Below, piece by piece: positions 1-8,210 of a DNA stretch of 29,602 nt (positions within the stretch are counted from its first letter, which is position 1; each line of letters begins with the position of its first letter). The notes beneath the pieces are model-generated. The model was given only the letters and a program-made list of their open reading frames with translations. It was not told the origin of the DNA and made no database searches. A program made the translations under genes and the position numbers. The DNA is from Chrysochromulina tobinii (lineage: Eukaryota > Haptophyta > Prymnesiales > Chrysochromulinaceae), in assembly GCA_001275005.1 (NCBI GenBank), contig JWZX01001992.1, positions 1-29,602 on the forward strand. The letters run 5' to 3'.

Positions 1-131
1 CCATAGGCACCCATCATCATCGTCAGGTTGGACACGATCGACGTGCCCGAGTGGTGCATGCCAAGCACCAGGAGCTGTGATGGCGAAGTCGCTGGCTGCG
101 CAAGTGCGGCAGCATGCATGATAGCCAGCAT
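1..131 (-). CDS. Sulfotransferase-like P-loop protein, N-terminal fragment (runs off left edge)
   Basis: On the minus strand an ATG at 131 opens a frame that stays open to the window edge (43 codons plus two bases). It begins with a short hydrophobic stretch (MLAIMHAAALAQ), which looks like a signal peptide or anchor, then a short linker, then LLVLGMHHSGTSIVSNL. A beta strand running into G-M-H-x-SGTS-x-x-x-x-L is the 5'-phosphosulfate-binding (PAPS) loop seen in sulfotransferases, and the following NLTMMMGAYG fits the helix after it. Sulfotransferases move sulfate from PAPS to carbohydrate or other hydroxyls, usually in the Golgi when they carry an N-terminal anchor. An in-frame TGA lies about 20 codons upstream of the ATG, and a second in-frame ATG follows four codons later. 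The acceptor cannot be told because the rest of the gene is outside. Another P-loop kinase-like family is possible but less likely. Confidence 0.62.
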   Translation of the reverse strand, partial: MLAIMHAAALAQPATSPSQLLVLGMHHSGTSIVSNLTMMMGAY

Positions 132-943
132 CGTTGCAGCCGCAATGGAGGACCTGGAGGAGGGCGCACGGGAGACGAGCCGCGAATCTCAGGCAACGCA
201 CGCGCGGCGACAGGACCGGCCAGAGGGCTGGATCCGCAGGCGCCCAAAAGATGCAGATACGGTACGCATGTGCTGCTGCAGGAGGCATCCAGCGCGTCCG
301 GCAATCTGCATTCCGGCTTTTCCACGCTGTGTGGCGGGTGGTGCCGCCACACGGCAGCGCCCCGACAGGCTTTCGTGCGTCGGCCCTTGGCATGCCCCTG
401 CACGCAAAAGCGAGCCGCGCGGCTGTACCTGCGGCGGGCGAGGGTCCTGATGCGCTGTGCAGATAAGGGGGTAGGTCAGACCTACCCCCTTAGTGCAGAC
501 GCCCGTTGGAGCGCTGACGCGAACGACTACGCTACGAAAGACACTCATCAAATACTTGTTACGCGAATGAGGAATGAAGGTCATCGCGTTAGGGCATTTG
601 CAGCCAACTTTCCTCAATTCCACAACGGCCCTCTGCCTCTGCGCTCTCCAAAGTGCGCAAGCAACGCCGCCGCAGAGCTGCCTGCTGCACGCCGCAGTGG
701 CCGCGCCCGCAACGTAAAACGCTAGCGTGCTGTGCGTCGCCAGGCTCGCCCGTGCGGCCACACGCGCGTGCAGCCGAGAGGAAGCGGCTCTCCGATCTCG
801 GGGTCGCCTGCCAGTCTGCTGCCCGAGGCTCCATCCTCTGTCCGCTGCGCTTGCCTGACCATCTGCACGCACGTTCGCCCATCAGGTTTGCAGCACCGAA
901 GCCGTAGGCTTCACCTCAAACCGCAGCACGCGTATCTGCAGCC
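132..943. other. Divergent intergenic region between the sulfotransferase and CCT6
   Basis: About 0.8 kb between two start codons facing away from each other, so it must hold both promoters and 5' UTRs. Overlapping frames here on both strands are Arg/Ala/Cys-rich and match no family I know. The only clear structure is the palindrome with flanking direct repeats at 457-499, listed separately. I see no convincing TATA box. Confidence 0.5.
457..499. repeat. Perfect 29-bp palindrome flanked by identical 7-bp direct repeats
   Basis: TAAGGGGGTAGGT (464-476) and ACCTACCCCCTTA (480-492) are exact reverse complements separated by the 3-base spacer CAG. The block is bounded directly by GTGCAGA at 457-463 and again at 493-499. 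Read literally, this is a very small inverted-repeat insert with a 7-bp target-site duplication. It could also be a hairpin or a dimeric protein-binding site whose flanks match by chance. No second copy was noticed in the window. Confidence 0.7.
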
Positions 944-2566
944 ATGTCAGCGGGCGCGGCGGCACGGCAGGTCAACCCGGGTGCGGAGACGCTCTCCAAG
1001 GGCATGGCGTCGATGATGAACATAAACGCGGCGCGTGGGCTGCAGGACGTGCTCAAGTCCAACCTCGGACCCAAGGGCACCCTCAAGATGCTCGTCTCGG
1101 GCTCGGGCGACATTAAGCTCACCAAGGACGGCAACACGCTGCTCAACGAGATGCAGATCCAGCACCCGACGGCGATGATGATCGCACGCATTGCGACGGC
1201 GCAGGACGACATCACCGGCGACGGCACGACGTCGGCGGTGCTCATCGTGGGCGAGCTCATGAAGCAAGCCGAGCGCCACCTCACCGACGGCGTGCACCCG
1301 CGGCTGCTGACCGAGGGCATCGAGGCCGCCAAGGAGCACATACTCAAGTACATCGACTCGTCGGCTCTCAAGATGGACACGACGAATCGCGATCTGCTGG
1401 TCAAGATCGCGAGCGCGTCGCTACGCACCAAGATGCACCAGGAGCTCGCCGACCTCTTCACCGACATCGTCGTCGACGCGGTGCTCTGCATCCGCAAGCC
1501 CAACGAGCTTGGTGGCTTCGACGTCGACCTGCACATGATCGAGACTATGCACATGATGCACAAGGCGGGCACCGACTCGCGGCTGGTCAAGGGTCTGGTC
1601 ATGGACCACGGCGGGCGGCACCCTGGCATGCCCAAGGCGCTCAAAAAGTGCCGCGTGCTCACCATGAACTACGACCTCGAGTACCAGAAGTCGGAGGTCA
1701 ACTCGGGCTTCTACTACAACTCGGCTGAGCAACGCGAGTCCATGGTCCGTGCCGAGCGCAAGTGGGTCGACGACCGCACGCAGCAGATTCTCGACCTGAA
1801 GAAGAAGGCGTGCGCGCCGGACGAGACCTTCGTGATCATCAACCAGAAGGGCATCGACCCGCTCGCGCTCGACATGCTAGCCAAGGAGGGTATCCTCGCC
1901 CTTCGGCGCGCCAAGCGGCGCAACATGGAGCGCGTCACCCTCGCGTGCGGTGGCGAGCAGATCAACTCGCTCGAGGCTCTTTCCGTCGAGTGCCTGGGCT
2001 ACTGCGACTCTTGCGAGGAGATCGCGCTCCCGAACACGGACGACGTGTACACCATCCTCGAGGGCACGCGCAACCCCTTCTCGTGCTCCATCCTCGTCAA
2101 GGGTGCGCACAAGCACGTCATCGCGCAGATCCTCGAGGCGGTGCGCGACGGCACGCGCTCGGTGGCGAACGCGCTCAAGGACGGCACGCTCGTGCCAGGT
2201 GCAGGCGGCTTCGAGACGCTCGCGCACGCCGAGCTCATGAAGTTCAAGTCCACCATCTCGGGGCGCGCCAAGCTCGGCGTGCAGGCATATGCAGAGGCGC
2301 TGCTCTGCATCCCGAAGACCCTCGCCGAGAACGCGGGCTACGACGCGCAGGACTCGATGCTCAAGCTCCTCGAGGAGGCGGCCAAGGGATCGCCCAAGAT
2401 CGGCATCAACATCTACACTGGCGAGCCTCAGGACCCCGTGGCCGCGGGCATCTTTGACAACTACACCGTCAAGCGCCAGATGCTCGACTCGGCGGCCGTC
2501 ATCGCCTCGCAGCTGCTCCTTGTGGACGAGGTCATCAAGGCGGGACGCAAGATGAAGAAGGGCTAA
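944..2566 (+). CDS. CCT6: T-complex protein 1 subunit zeta (CCT6), cytosolic chaperonin
   Basis: A 540-residue single-exon frame, close to the usual ~530 residues of this subunit. CCT/TRiC is the hetero-oligomeric double-ring ATP-dependent chaperonin that folds actin, tubulin and many other cytosolic proteins. Group II chaperonin landmarks are in order: LGPKGTLKML (residues 41-50), KDGNTLL (61-67), the ATP-binding GDGTTS (92-97), and VPGAGG (417-422) in the returning equatorial domain. The C-terminus LLLVDEVIKAGRKMKKG matches the zeta subunit rather than the other seven. The apical section with ALKKCRVLTMNYDLEYQKSE and a long NSGFYYNSAEQRE segment is also zeta-like. The start is the first ATG, right before MSAGAAARQVNP. 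The gene is divergent from the left-edge sulfotransferase and convergent with the photolyase. Confidence 0.95.
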   Translation: MSAGAAARQVNPGAETLSKGMASMMNINAARGLQDVLKSNLGPKGTLKMLVSGSGDIKLTKDGNTLLNEMQIQHPTAMMIARIATAQDDITGDGTTSAVLIVGELMKQAERHLTDGVHPRLLTEGIEAAKEHILKYIDSSALKMDTTNRDLLVKIASASLRTKMHQELADLFTDIVVDAVLCIRKPNELGGFDVDLHMIETMHMMHKAGTDSRLVKGLVMDHGGRHPGMPKALKKCRVLTMNYDLEYQKSEVNSGFYYNSAEQRESMVRAERKWVDDRTQQILDLKKKACAPDETFVIINQKGIDPLALDMLAKEGILALRRAKRRNMERVTLACGGEQINSLEALSVECLGYCDSCEEIALPNTDDVYTILEGTRNPFSCSILVKGAHKHVIAQILEAVRDGTRSVANALKDGTLVPGAGGFETLAHAELMKFKSTISGRAKLGVQAYAEALLCIPKTLAENAGYDAQDSMLKLLEEAAKGSPKIGINIYTGEPQDPVAAGIFDNYTVKRQMLDSAAVIASQLLLVDEVIKAGRKMKKG

Positions 2567-2989
2567 GAAGCTCGCTCGGCCACGGCCGCAGCCGCGCGCG
2601 GCGTCGCCTGCGTGTGTGTCGCGGGCCGGACTCGTCCCGACGAGGCACCAGCAGAATCGAGAAAATCTGTTCTGACTCGTGACTGTGAGCGGCGCCCCGC
2701 AAAATCGGGGCCTTAGCCGAAGGTTTCGCGGATTCAAAGAGATATGCACACCATCTCGAATGTTTCTGTGTTGTAACACGTCGCGGTGAAAACTGAAAAT
2801 TTGATCTTTTAGTCGGTCCGGTCTCCGGGCGGGCGCGCCGCGCCGGGGGGCGGGCGGTCCGGGCGGGCCCCCGTGCGTGCCCCGCGTGCCGCGGTGTACC
2901 GCCTTTTCGTTTACACGGCGCCACGAAATATAATCGACGCGCTTCCGCCCGCCCCCCCCGCGCGCCGCCGCCAGAGAAGAGCCGGTCGC
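2567..2989. other. Convergent intergenic region after CCT6 and the photolyase
   Basis: Both flanking genes end into this 423-bp spacer, so it should hold two 3' UTRs. A 6-bp stem with a 6-base loop (GCCCCG, CAAAAT, CGGGGC at 2694-2711) lies about 130 bp after the CCT6 stop. A very G/C-rich block follows at about 2820-2890. Neither is strong enough to name as a processing signal. Confidence 0.4.
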
Positions 2990-4729
2990 TCACGGCTCCA
3001 CGCGCGGCAGCACCTTCTTGCTCATTGGCAGCTTCTGCTGTGTGAGTGCGCGCTTCTTGCCAGCGCCGGCACTGCCGCCACCACCAGCACCCTCGCCACC
3101 CTCGTCACCCTCGTCGCCCTCGTCGCCCTTGTCGCCACCGCCCTCGTCGCCACCGCCCCCTCCACCGGCGGCCTTGTGGGCCGCATAGGCCTTGTTCATG
3201 CGGTCCATGTTGGCCTTGCTCACAAGCTCGTGGTTGACGATGGGCTTGGGGTAGTCCTGCCCGATGATGCAATTGGCCTTCTTTTGGTCCGCAATAGGCG
3301 CTTTCCATGGCTCGTAGATGTACTTGGCGGGAAAGTCCTTGAGCTGCGGCAGCCACTTGCGCACATACGCGCCGTCCTTGTCGTACTTTTTGGGGAAGGC
3401 GACGGGCGAGTAGCATCGGAAGTATTGGTAGAAGAAACACGAGCATGAGAGCCACATCCAGTTGCCGCGGTTGATGGCAGGATCGGCGTCGAGTAGCAGC
3501 TCTTCGAAGACCTCGGCGCCTTTCTCCCAGCTCTGCCACAGGTCACCACGCGTGAGGAAGCACGCGACGGCGTGCCGTGCCAAGTGGTGTATCCAGCCCT
3601 CCTCTCGCAGCTGCGTCATCGCCGCGTCGATCCACGGGTAACCCGTCCGCGCCTCCCTCCAGGCGGCGAGCAGCTCGGGGTCATCCTCCCAAGGGATCTG
3701 GCGGCAGATCGGATTGGCCGCCATCATCTCATAGTTGGGCGTGCCGTGCGCGCACGCATAGTAGAACTCGCGCCAGTACACCTGACCGTGCAGCGAGGTG
3801 GGCGGCTTGGCGTGCTTGGGGTGCGCCGCGTACACGGCCGCCACGCGCTCATGCAGCACGCGTGCGGAGAGGCATCCAAACTTGAGGTAGGGCGAGAGGC
3901 ACGTGGTCGAGCGCGTGTGCTGCCCGAACGGGTCGATCTCTGTGGGTGACGTGGAAGGCTTCTCAAAGGCAGCCACCCACGCGCCACCCTGCTGTGAAAG
4001 ACATGCCTCCATGCGCGCCAGCGCCTCGGTCTCACCACCGCGCAGGATCACACCCGATGTTGCGGGGCCGAGACAGAGGGCCGCTGCGCTCGGCACTCCG
4101 AAGGCGTCGGCGGCGTCGCTCGCCGGAGCCGCCGATGAGGAGGCTGAGGTCGCGGCGCTGGCGCCGAGGCCGGCTAGGTCGGCGTCCACGACGGGTGGCA
4201 GCTGGCGCGGCTTATTGAGCACGGCCAGAGGCACCGCCTTCAGCTGCTTGTCAAGGTGATTGAGGAAGCTGGAGTAAGTGGTCGTTGGCTTGCCACCAGG
4301 ATGCCGCTTAAGTAGCGCGTCGAGGTCGGTGAGCGTGTGACCCCAACGCGTGACCACCTGCACCCCTCTCTCACGGGCCATCTCATTGATCTTTGCATCC
4401 CGGATCTTCGCATAAGGCTCCGTATCGATCTCGTAGGCGAGCCGCTCGGCGTTCCAAGCGCGTATGGCACGCGGCAGCTCGACCTCGGGGTCGCCGCGTA
4501 GCACGATCAGCCGGGAGTCGAGCGCGCGCAGGCTGCTGTCGAGATCCTGGAGCGACTGGAGGAGGAAGTGCAGCCGGTTGTTGCCCACGCGGCCGGACGA
4601 TACGAACCAGGGGTCGAGGCAAAATACGGGGTAGAGCTTGCTGGCGCCATCGATGGCCGCCAGGAGCGCCGGGTTATCGTGCAGGCGAAGGGCCTTACGG
4701 AACCAGAAGATAGTGGGCTGCGACGGCAT
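2990..4729 (-). CDS. (6-4) photolyase / animal-type cryptochrome
   Basis: A 579-residue protein from the ATG at 4729; longer non-ATG readings only add a proline-rich stretch from a GGC-repeat leader. These flavoproteins use blue light to repair (6-4) pyrimidine dimers, and close relatives act as light receptors. The N-terminal Rossmann domain starts TIFWFRKALRLHDNPALL (6-23). The helical FAD domain includes CLSPYLKFGCLS (277-288), QVYWREFYY (316-324), WIHHLARHAVACF (379-391) and RGNWMWLSC (421-429). H382 and H386 match the catalytic HxxxH pair of (6-4) photolyases, and W319, W401 and W424 match the electron-transfer tryptophans. Two oddities: a low-complexity Ala/Ser insert at about 181-230, and a Gly/Asp/Glu-rich tail (521-557) ending in a basic KKR segment that could be a nuclear signal. 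Repair enzyme is favoured over receptor because both His residues are present. Confidence 0.9.
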   Translation of the reverse strand: MPSQPTIFWFRKALRLHDNPALLAAIDGASKLYPVFCLDPWFVSSGRVGNNRLHFLLQSLQDLDSSLRALDSRLIVLRGDPEVELPRAIRAWNAERLAYEIDTEPYAKIRDAKINEMARERGVQVVTRWGHTLTDLDALLKRHPGGKPTTTYSSFLNHLDKQLKAVPLAVLNKPRQLPPVVDADLAGLGASAATSASSSAAPASDAADAFGVPSAAALCLGPATSGVILRGGETEALARMEACLSQQGGAWVAAFEKPSTSPTEIDPFGQHTRSTTCLSPYLKFGCLSARVLHERVAAVYAAHPKHAKPPTSLHGQVYWREFYYACAHGTPNYEMMAANPICRQIPWEDDPELLAAWREARTGYPWIDAAMTQLREEGWIHHLARHAVACFLTRGDLWQSWEKGAEVFEELLLDADPAINRGNWMWLSCSCFFYQYFRCYSPVAFPKKYDKDGAYVRKWLPQLKDFPAKYIYEPWKAPIADQKKANCIIGQDYPKPIVNHELVSKANMDRMNKAYAAHKAAGGGGGGDEGGGDKGDEGDEGDEGGEGAGGGGSAGAGKKRALTQQKLPMSKKVLPRVEP

Positions 4730-4730
4730 T

Positions 4731-4782
4731 GGCGGCGGCGAGGGCGGACGTGGCGGCGGCGAGGGCGAGGGTGGCGGCGGCG
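4731..4782. repeat. GGC/GAG-rich microsatellite at the photolyase 5' end
   Basis: An imperfect GGCGGCGAGGGC repeat lies directly upstream of the photolyase ATG. In frame it would read as PPPPSPSPPPRPP but has no ATG, so it is taken as 5' UTR or promoter. Confidence 0.6.
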
Positions 4783-5008
4783 AAAGAAAATTCTCGGAAA
4801 TGGCAGGAACTCTCGATTTCACAGCCGATTCACACTGCTGCTAGTTCCTAAAACCTGGGTTTAAAGCAATGGAGCGCGGCCGTCTCCGATATAGCCACGG
4901 ATACCATTGTTCACGTCATCCCATCCGGAAGCCACACGGCTAGATCTCTGGCCATGGCTTTGAGCGGCTTGGATGAAGGCTTTCAGATCAAGGGTTTCAG
5001 ATAGAACA

Positions 5009-6460
5009 TTATAGATCGGGCTCGTCAGCAGCGGGGGCACTGCTCATACTGCGCCGGAGCGCATCGAGCGGGTTCGCACCCGTGGCGGAGGAGATGATCA
5101 TTGCCGTTTTGAGCTTGGCCATCTTCTTCTCAAGGGCGGCGAGACGCTGCCTCGCCGCTTTGAGCTCAGCCTTCGCAGAGTCGCCGCGCGCGAGGGCAAC
5201 GGTGAGCTCATCGAGCGGCACTGTGCCCTCGAGCTTGATCTTGAGGTCATGTTCGCGCTGCTGCGCCAACTCGGCGCCTTCGCGCAGCTTGGCAACCTCT
5301 GCCTGCAACTCCTCGAGCACGCGCACGTCCTGTGCTCCCTGCGCCATCTCCTCGAGCACCTCATTCTCCGCTTGCATATTGAGGACCTCTCGGCGAAAGT
5401 TGCCGGCCTCGACATTGAGCGCGAAGTACTTTTTATCGAACTGTCGGATCTTTCTCTGTTGCTCCTCGATCGCGCTCTGCAGCTCGCGTGAGTGGGCGTG
5501 CGCCGCCTCTTCGGCCTCGAGGGCCCTCTTTCGTGCCGCATCCGCCTCCTCAGCACGCGCGAGCGTGTCGCGCAGCATCGGCATCAGCACTAGCTTCGCC
5601 ACCTGCTCATATGTCAACGGGACTCCAGCGTCGTCGCAGTGCTCGGGAGAGAGGATACATGATTCAAGGGTGTCGGCGATCCGCGTCAGGAGCGGGCCCA
5701 GGTGTGAGTTCACCGCTGCCACCTGGTGGAGCGCGCGTAGGCAGCTCTTCGCGCACGCGCGGGAGCTCATCTCAAGCACGTCGCTGAGCGGCTTCCTTCC
5801 ATCTCGGCCGAGCGCACGGTACGTGTGTGCTTCGGCTACCCGTAGCTCGATCATGTTCAGGATCGAGCCGAACGCCTCCTGCTGTATAGGCGGTGGCGGC
5901 AGCGGCGACAACTGCACCGTAGCGGCGGCGGCCGGTGGCGCTTGCGAAAACTGCACCGAAGTGGCCACGGCCGGCACCGGCACTTCGCTCCTTTCAGGCG
6001 TCAGAAGATGATCGATGGAGGATAAGGGGTGGGTACACAGGATCGCGCGCAGTTCTGGCAGGTTTAAGGGGCGATCCGGGCTGCCCGAGCTGCCATGGTC
6101 CTGTCCGGGGCTGCCGCTCAAGTCTTGTGCAGTGCTGCGACTGCGCCAGCCAAAGGGACGGCTGTCACTTTCTGAGCTCGGACTCTCGACGACTGCCTTT
6201 GTGCGCTTCTTGCGGCTGAGCGAGTGCTCAGAAATGCCCGCGTGTTCAAACTGCCGTTGTAGCATCTCCATCCGTGTCTGCGCAGCGCCGGCACGAGCAT
6301 AATTGACCGTCTGGTGCATGGTCTTGAAATCGGGCAGCGAGACCGAGGGCTTTAGGTACACCGAGTTGGGGAAGGTAAATGGGCCAAGCGGCCTCAGCTC
6401 GGCATGCGTCGGTGATACTGCCTCTGACGGCGGCTTGTGGATCGCGGGCAGGGTTGACAT
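5009..6460 (-). CDS. Coiled-coil protein of unknown function
   Basis: A 483-residue protein from the ATG at 6460 (MSTLPAIHKPP). Residues 1-85 form a Pro-rich head with a conserved-looking patch (LGPFTFPNSVYLKPSVSLPDF). Residues 90-190 are Ser/Pro-rich and probably disordered. Residues 195-295 form a helical module (AFGSILNMIELRVAEAH, then RALHQVAAVNSHLGPLLTRI). Residues 297-450 are a long coiled coil rich in Glu, Ala, Leu and Lys. The helical module placed before a coiled coil is reminiscent of the N-terminal domain of translin-associated factor X-interacting protein 1 (TSNAXIP1), a ciliary/flagellar-type protein, but the likeness is weak and was judged by eye. A structural or cytoskeletal role is inferred only from the coiled coil. 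It is divergent from the VOC gene with 212 bp between start codons. Confidence 0.7.
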   Translation of the reverse strand: MSTLPAIHKPPSEAVSPTHAELRPLGPFTFPNSVYLKPSVSLPDFKTMHQTVNYARAGAAQTRMEMLQRQFEHAGISEHSLSRKKRTKAVVESPSSESDSRPFGWRSRSTAQDLSGSPGQDHGSSGSPDRPLNLPELRAILCTHPLSSIDHLLTPERSEVPVPAVATSVQFSQAPPAAAATVQLSPLPPPPIQQEAFGSILNMIELRVAEAHTYRALGRDGRKPLSDVLEMSSRACAKSCLRALHQVAAVNSHLGPLLTRIADTLESCILSPEHCDDAGVPLTYEQVAKLVLMPMLRDTLARAEEADAARKRALEAEEAAHAHSRELQSAIEEQQRKIRQFDKKYFALNVEAGNFRREVLNMQAENEVLEEMAQGAQDVRVLEELQAEVAKLREGAELAQQREHDLKIKLEGTVPLDELTVALARGDSAKAELKAARQRLAALEKKMAKLKTAMIISSATGANPLDALRRSMSSAPAADEPDL

Positions 6461-6672
6461 CGCAACTTTCGTAACGAGAACTGGTCTCGAGAATAGGAAT
6501 CTCAAGAGTGAATGAGTAGCTTTGCTTCAGGTTTGCTGCTACATGTACATGTAATGACATCCAAACGCGCTGTCACAAGCGCCCGAAGCATTGGCGCTGA
6601 GTGTACCTCGGATTGGCCTTGTGCGGGACGTGCGAGCAGCGAGCAGCCGTGTGGTCGCGGCGGTCTATAAGC
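6461..6672. promoter_or_regulatory. Short head-to-head intergenic region (candidate bidirectional promoter)
   Basis: Only 212 bp separate the divergent ATGs of the coiled-coil gene and the VOC gene, so their promoters must overlap or be shared. A CTATAA lies at 6665-6670, only two bases before the plus-strand ATG, too close to be the TATA box for that start. The palindrome ACATGTACATGT sits at about 6540-6551. Confidence 0.4.
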
Positions 6673-7914
6673 ATGCTCACTCTGCTTGCACACCTCTCAC
6701 TCGATATCCTCGACGTCGATGTGTTTCGGGCCTTCTACGTGGCCGGCCTCGGCGCCGTCGAAGACCCCACGTGCTCGGATGCCTCGGTGCTTGTCATTAA
6801 TGCAGGCGCGTCGCAGCTGCGCATGCGATGCGGCGCGGTCGCACAGGTGTGGCGCGGCCACATCGAGATGTGGACCCGCGAGGCCTTGCCGAGGGTATGC
6901 CAGCGCCTCACGGAGCAATGCCAGCAGGTGATAGCGCCGATGATAGAGGCACGCCAGATTGACTGGACAGGCTCCATCGAGCTGCCCGAGCTTCTCGACG
7001 ACCTCAACGGCCAGCGGCTGCTCTGCCACTGCCCGCACGGCAATACTCTGCTCGTGCGCCGTGTGCCGCCGAGCTATTACATCTACGCACACGGTTCGCA
7101 CCCCGGTGGCATCGGCGGCCTAGTCGCGCTTACCCGTCTCGTGCACATCGTTCGACCGGGGACAGCCGCGCCGCTGCAGGCCTTCTGGTCGCACGTGCTG
7201 ATGGCATCGCGCTGCGAGCTCGTCGAGCGTCCGCCCGTGGGCGACGGGCCGCCCACAGCGCATGCGATGGTACGCTTCTCGAGCGGCCAGCAGCTCATTT
7301 TCGATGAACGCGTGCCTGTGGCGGGCAGCAATGAGGCGGCGCTCGCCCCTGCCGCGCATGATTCGGACGCGGCATACGCGTACCACATCTGCGTGTACCT
7401 CGACTCGGTCGACGCCTTCCGCACCACCTTCGACGCGTGCGAGCGCGCCGCCGTCGTCTTTGCGAACCCAGCCCTCGACGCAAGTCCCCCAGAGGAGGGT
7501 AACGCGCGCTGCTGGGCCGAGGCCGAGGCGGCAGGCCAGTTTCGGATCAAAGACATGCTCACCGCACTCCCTGATGACGACGAGCAGCCCGTCAATCCAG
7601 ACGGCTCGCGACCAGTCGCGCTCGTCCTCGAGGTGGCCGTGCGTTCGGTAGCCCACCGCAAATGCCCGCTGCCGCGAGCGGACATTGTCGCCGGCGGGGC
7701 GCAGGTCGAACCTCCCCCCGCCTTTGCAGGCTGCTCTCCGCTCATACCGCCGCCGCACTCCAAACCGGGCATGATCCGCATCCCGCACGGCCGTGGCGGC
7801 TTTGGTGAGGCCGCAAGGGCGCTCGCGCGCGAGAAGGCGGCGCGCGAGAAGGCAGCATCTCAGCCATCCAACGGCAACGCTTTCTCTTCTCCGGCGGCAG
7901 CGCGCTATAGGTAG
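6673..7914 (+). CDS. Putative two-module VOC (glyoxalase/dioxygenase-fold) protein
   Basis: A 413-residue frame from the ATG at 6673. Two stretches share the strand-helix-strand plan of the vicinal oxygen chelate superfamily. Module 1 (about 1-135) opens LLAHLSLDILDVDVFRAFYVAGLG and continues VLVINAGASQLRM, RGHIEMW and HGNTLLVRRVPP. Module 2 (about 148-300) opens VALTRLVHIVRPGTAAPLQAFW and continues AMVRFSSGQQLIFDERVP, AYHICVYLDSVDAFRTTF and FRIKDM. The 'hydrophobic-H-hydrophobic, D, FY/FW, LG' start, the 'G-x-Q' middle and the 'H-I-x-h-Y' return are typical of this fold. VOC enzymes use a metal for isomerase, lyase or extradiol dioxygenase chemistry; the substrate cannot be told here and some metal ligands may be missing. 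A basic/Ala C-terminal tail (380-413) contains a repeated REKAA. The family call rests on pattern only. Confidence 0.55.
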   Translation: MLTLLAHLSLDILDVDVFRAFYVAGLGAVEDPTCSDASVLVINAGASQLRMRCGAVAQVWRGHIEMWTREALPRVCQRLTEQCQQVIAPMIEARQIDWTGSIELPELLDDLNGQRLLCHCPHGNTLLVRRVPPSYYIYAHGSHPGGIGGLVALTRLVHIVRPGTAAPLQAFWSHVLMASRCELVERPPVGDGPPTAHAMVRFSSGQQLIFDERVPVAGSNEAALAPAAHDSDAAYAYHICVYLDSVDAFRTTFDACERAAVVFANPALDASPPEEGNARCWAEAEAAGQFRIKDMLTALPDDDEQPVNPDGSRPVALVLEVAVRSVAHRKCPLPRADIVAGGAQVEPPPAFAGCSPLIPPPHSKPGMIRIPHGRGGFGEAARALAREKAAREKAASQPSNGNAFSSPAAARYR

Positions 7915-8210
7915 TAGTCGCTTAGGAACCTCAACGAACAGGACTTAGCTCAACGGCACTTCAGCTTTTGCAAGCGGAGCGTGCGAGTCGTTATCCCAAT
8001 CAGCGGATGAGAAAACGATTTCACGCATGCCACCCCGCCGCCGGTAGTTGGGGCTTGCGGGCCCCTATCCCCAAAATTCGAGTATTTTCGAAGAGAAACG
8101 TGAATGTGAACAGAGTCTCCTTTTGGGAGACGAGACTTGCCTTTTCGGGATTGCCATTTCCAGCACACAGGGCGGCCTTCAGGCTGCAGAAGGCCAAAAG
8201 CAGGCTTGTT

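Noticed and set aside
2694-2711. Histone-type 3' stem-loop or bacterial terminator
   Set aside because: The 6-base loop and short GC stem do not fit the histone signal, and intrinsic terminators do not apply to nuclear genes.
1877-2779. 300-residue minus-strand frame over CCT6
   Set aside because: Antisense shadow of a strongly conserved gene; the translation is Arg/Asp/His-rich with no family likeness.
4730-4822. N-terminal proline-rich extension of the photolyase
   Set aside because: It would start at GTG and the sequence is a GGC microsatellite; the ATG at 4729 begins exactly at the conserved Rossmann strand.
6665-6670. TATA box for the VOC gene
   Set aside because: CTATAA ends two bases before the ATG, so it cannot direct a transcript that includes that start.
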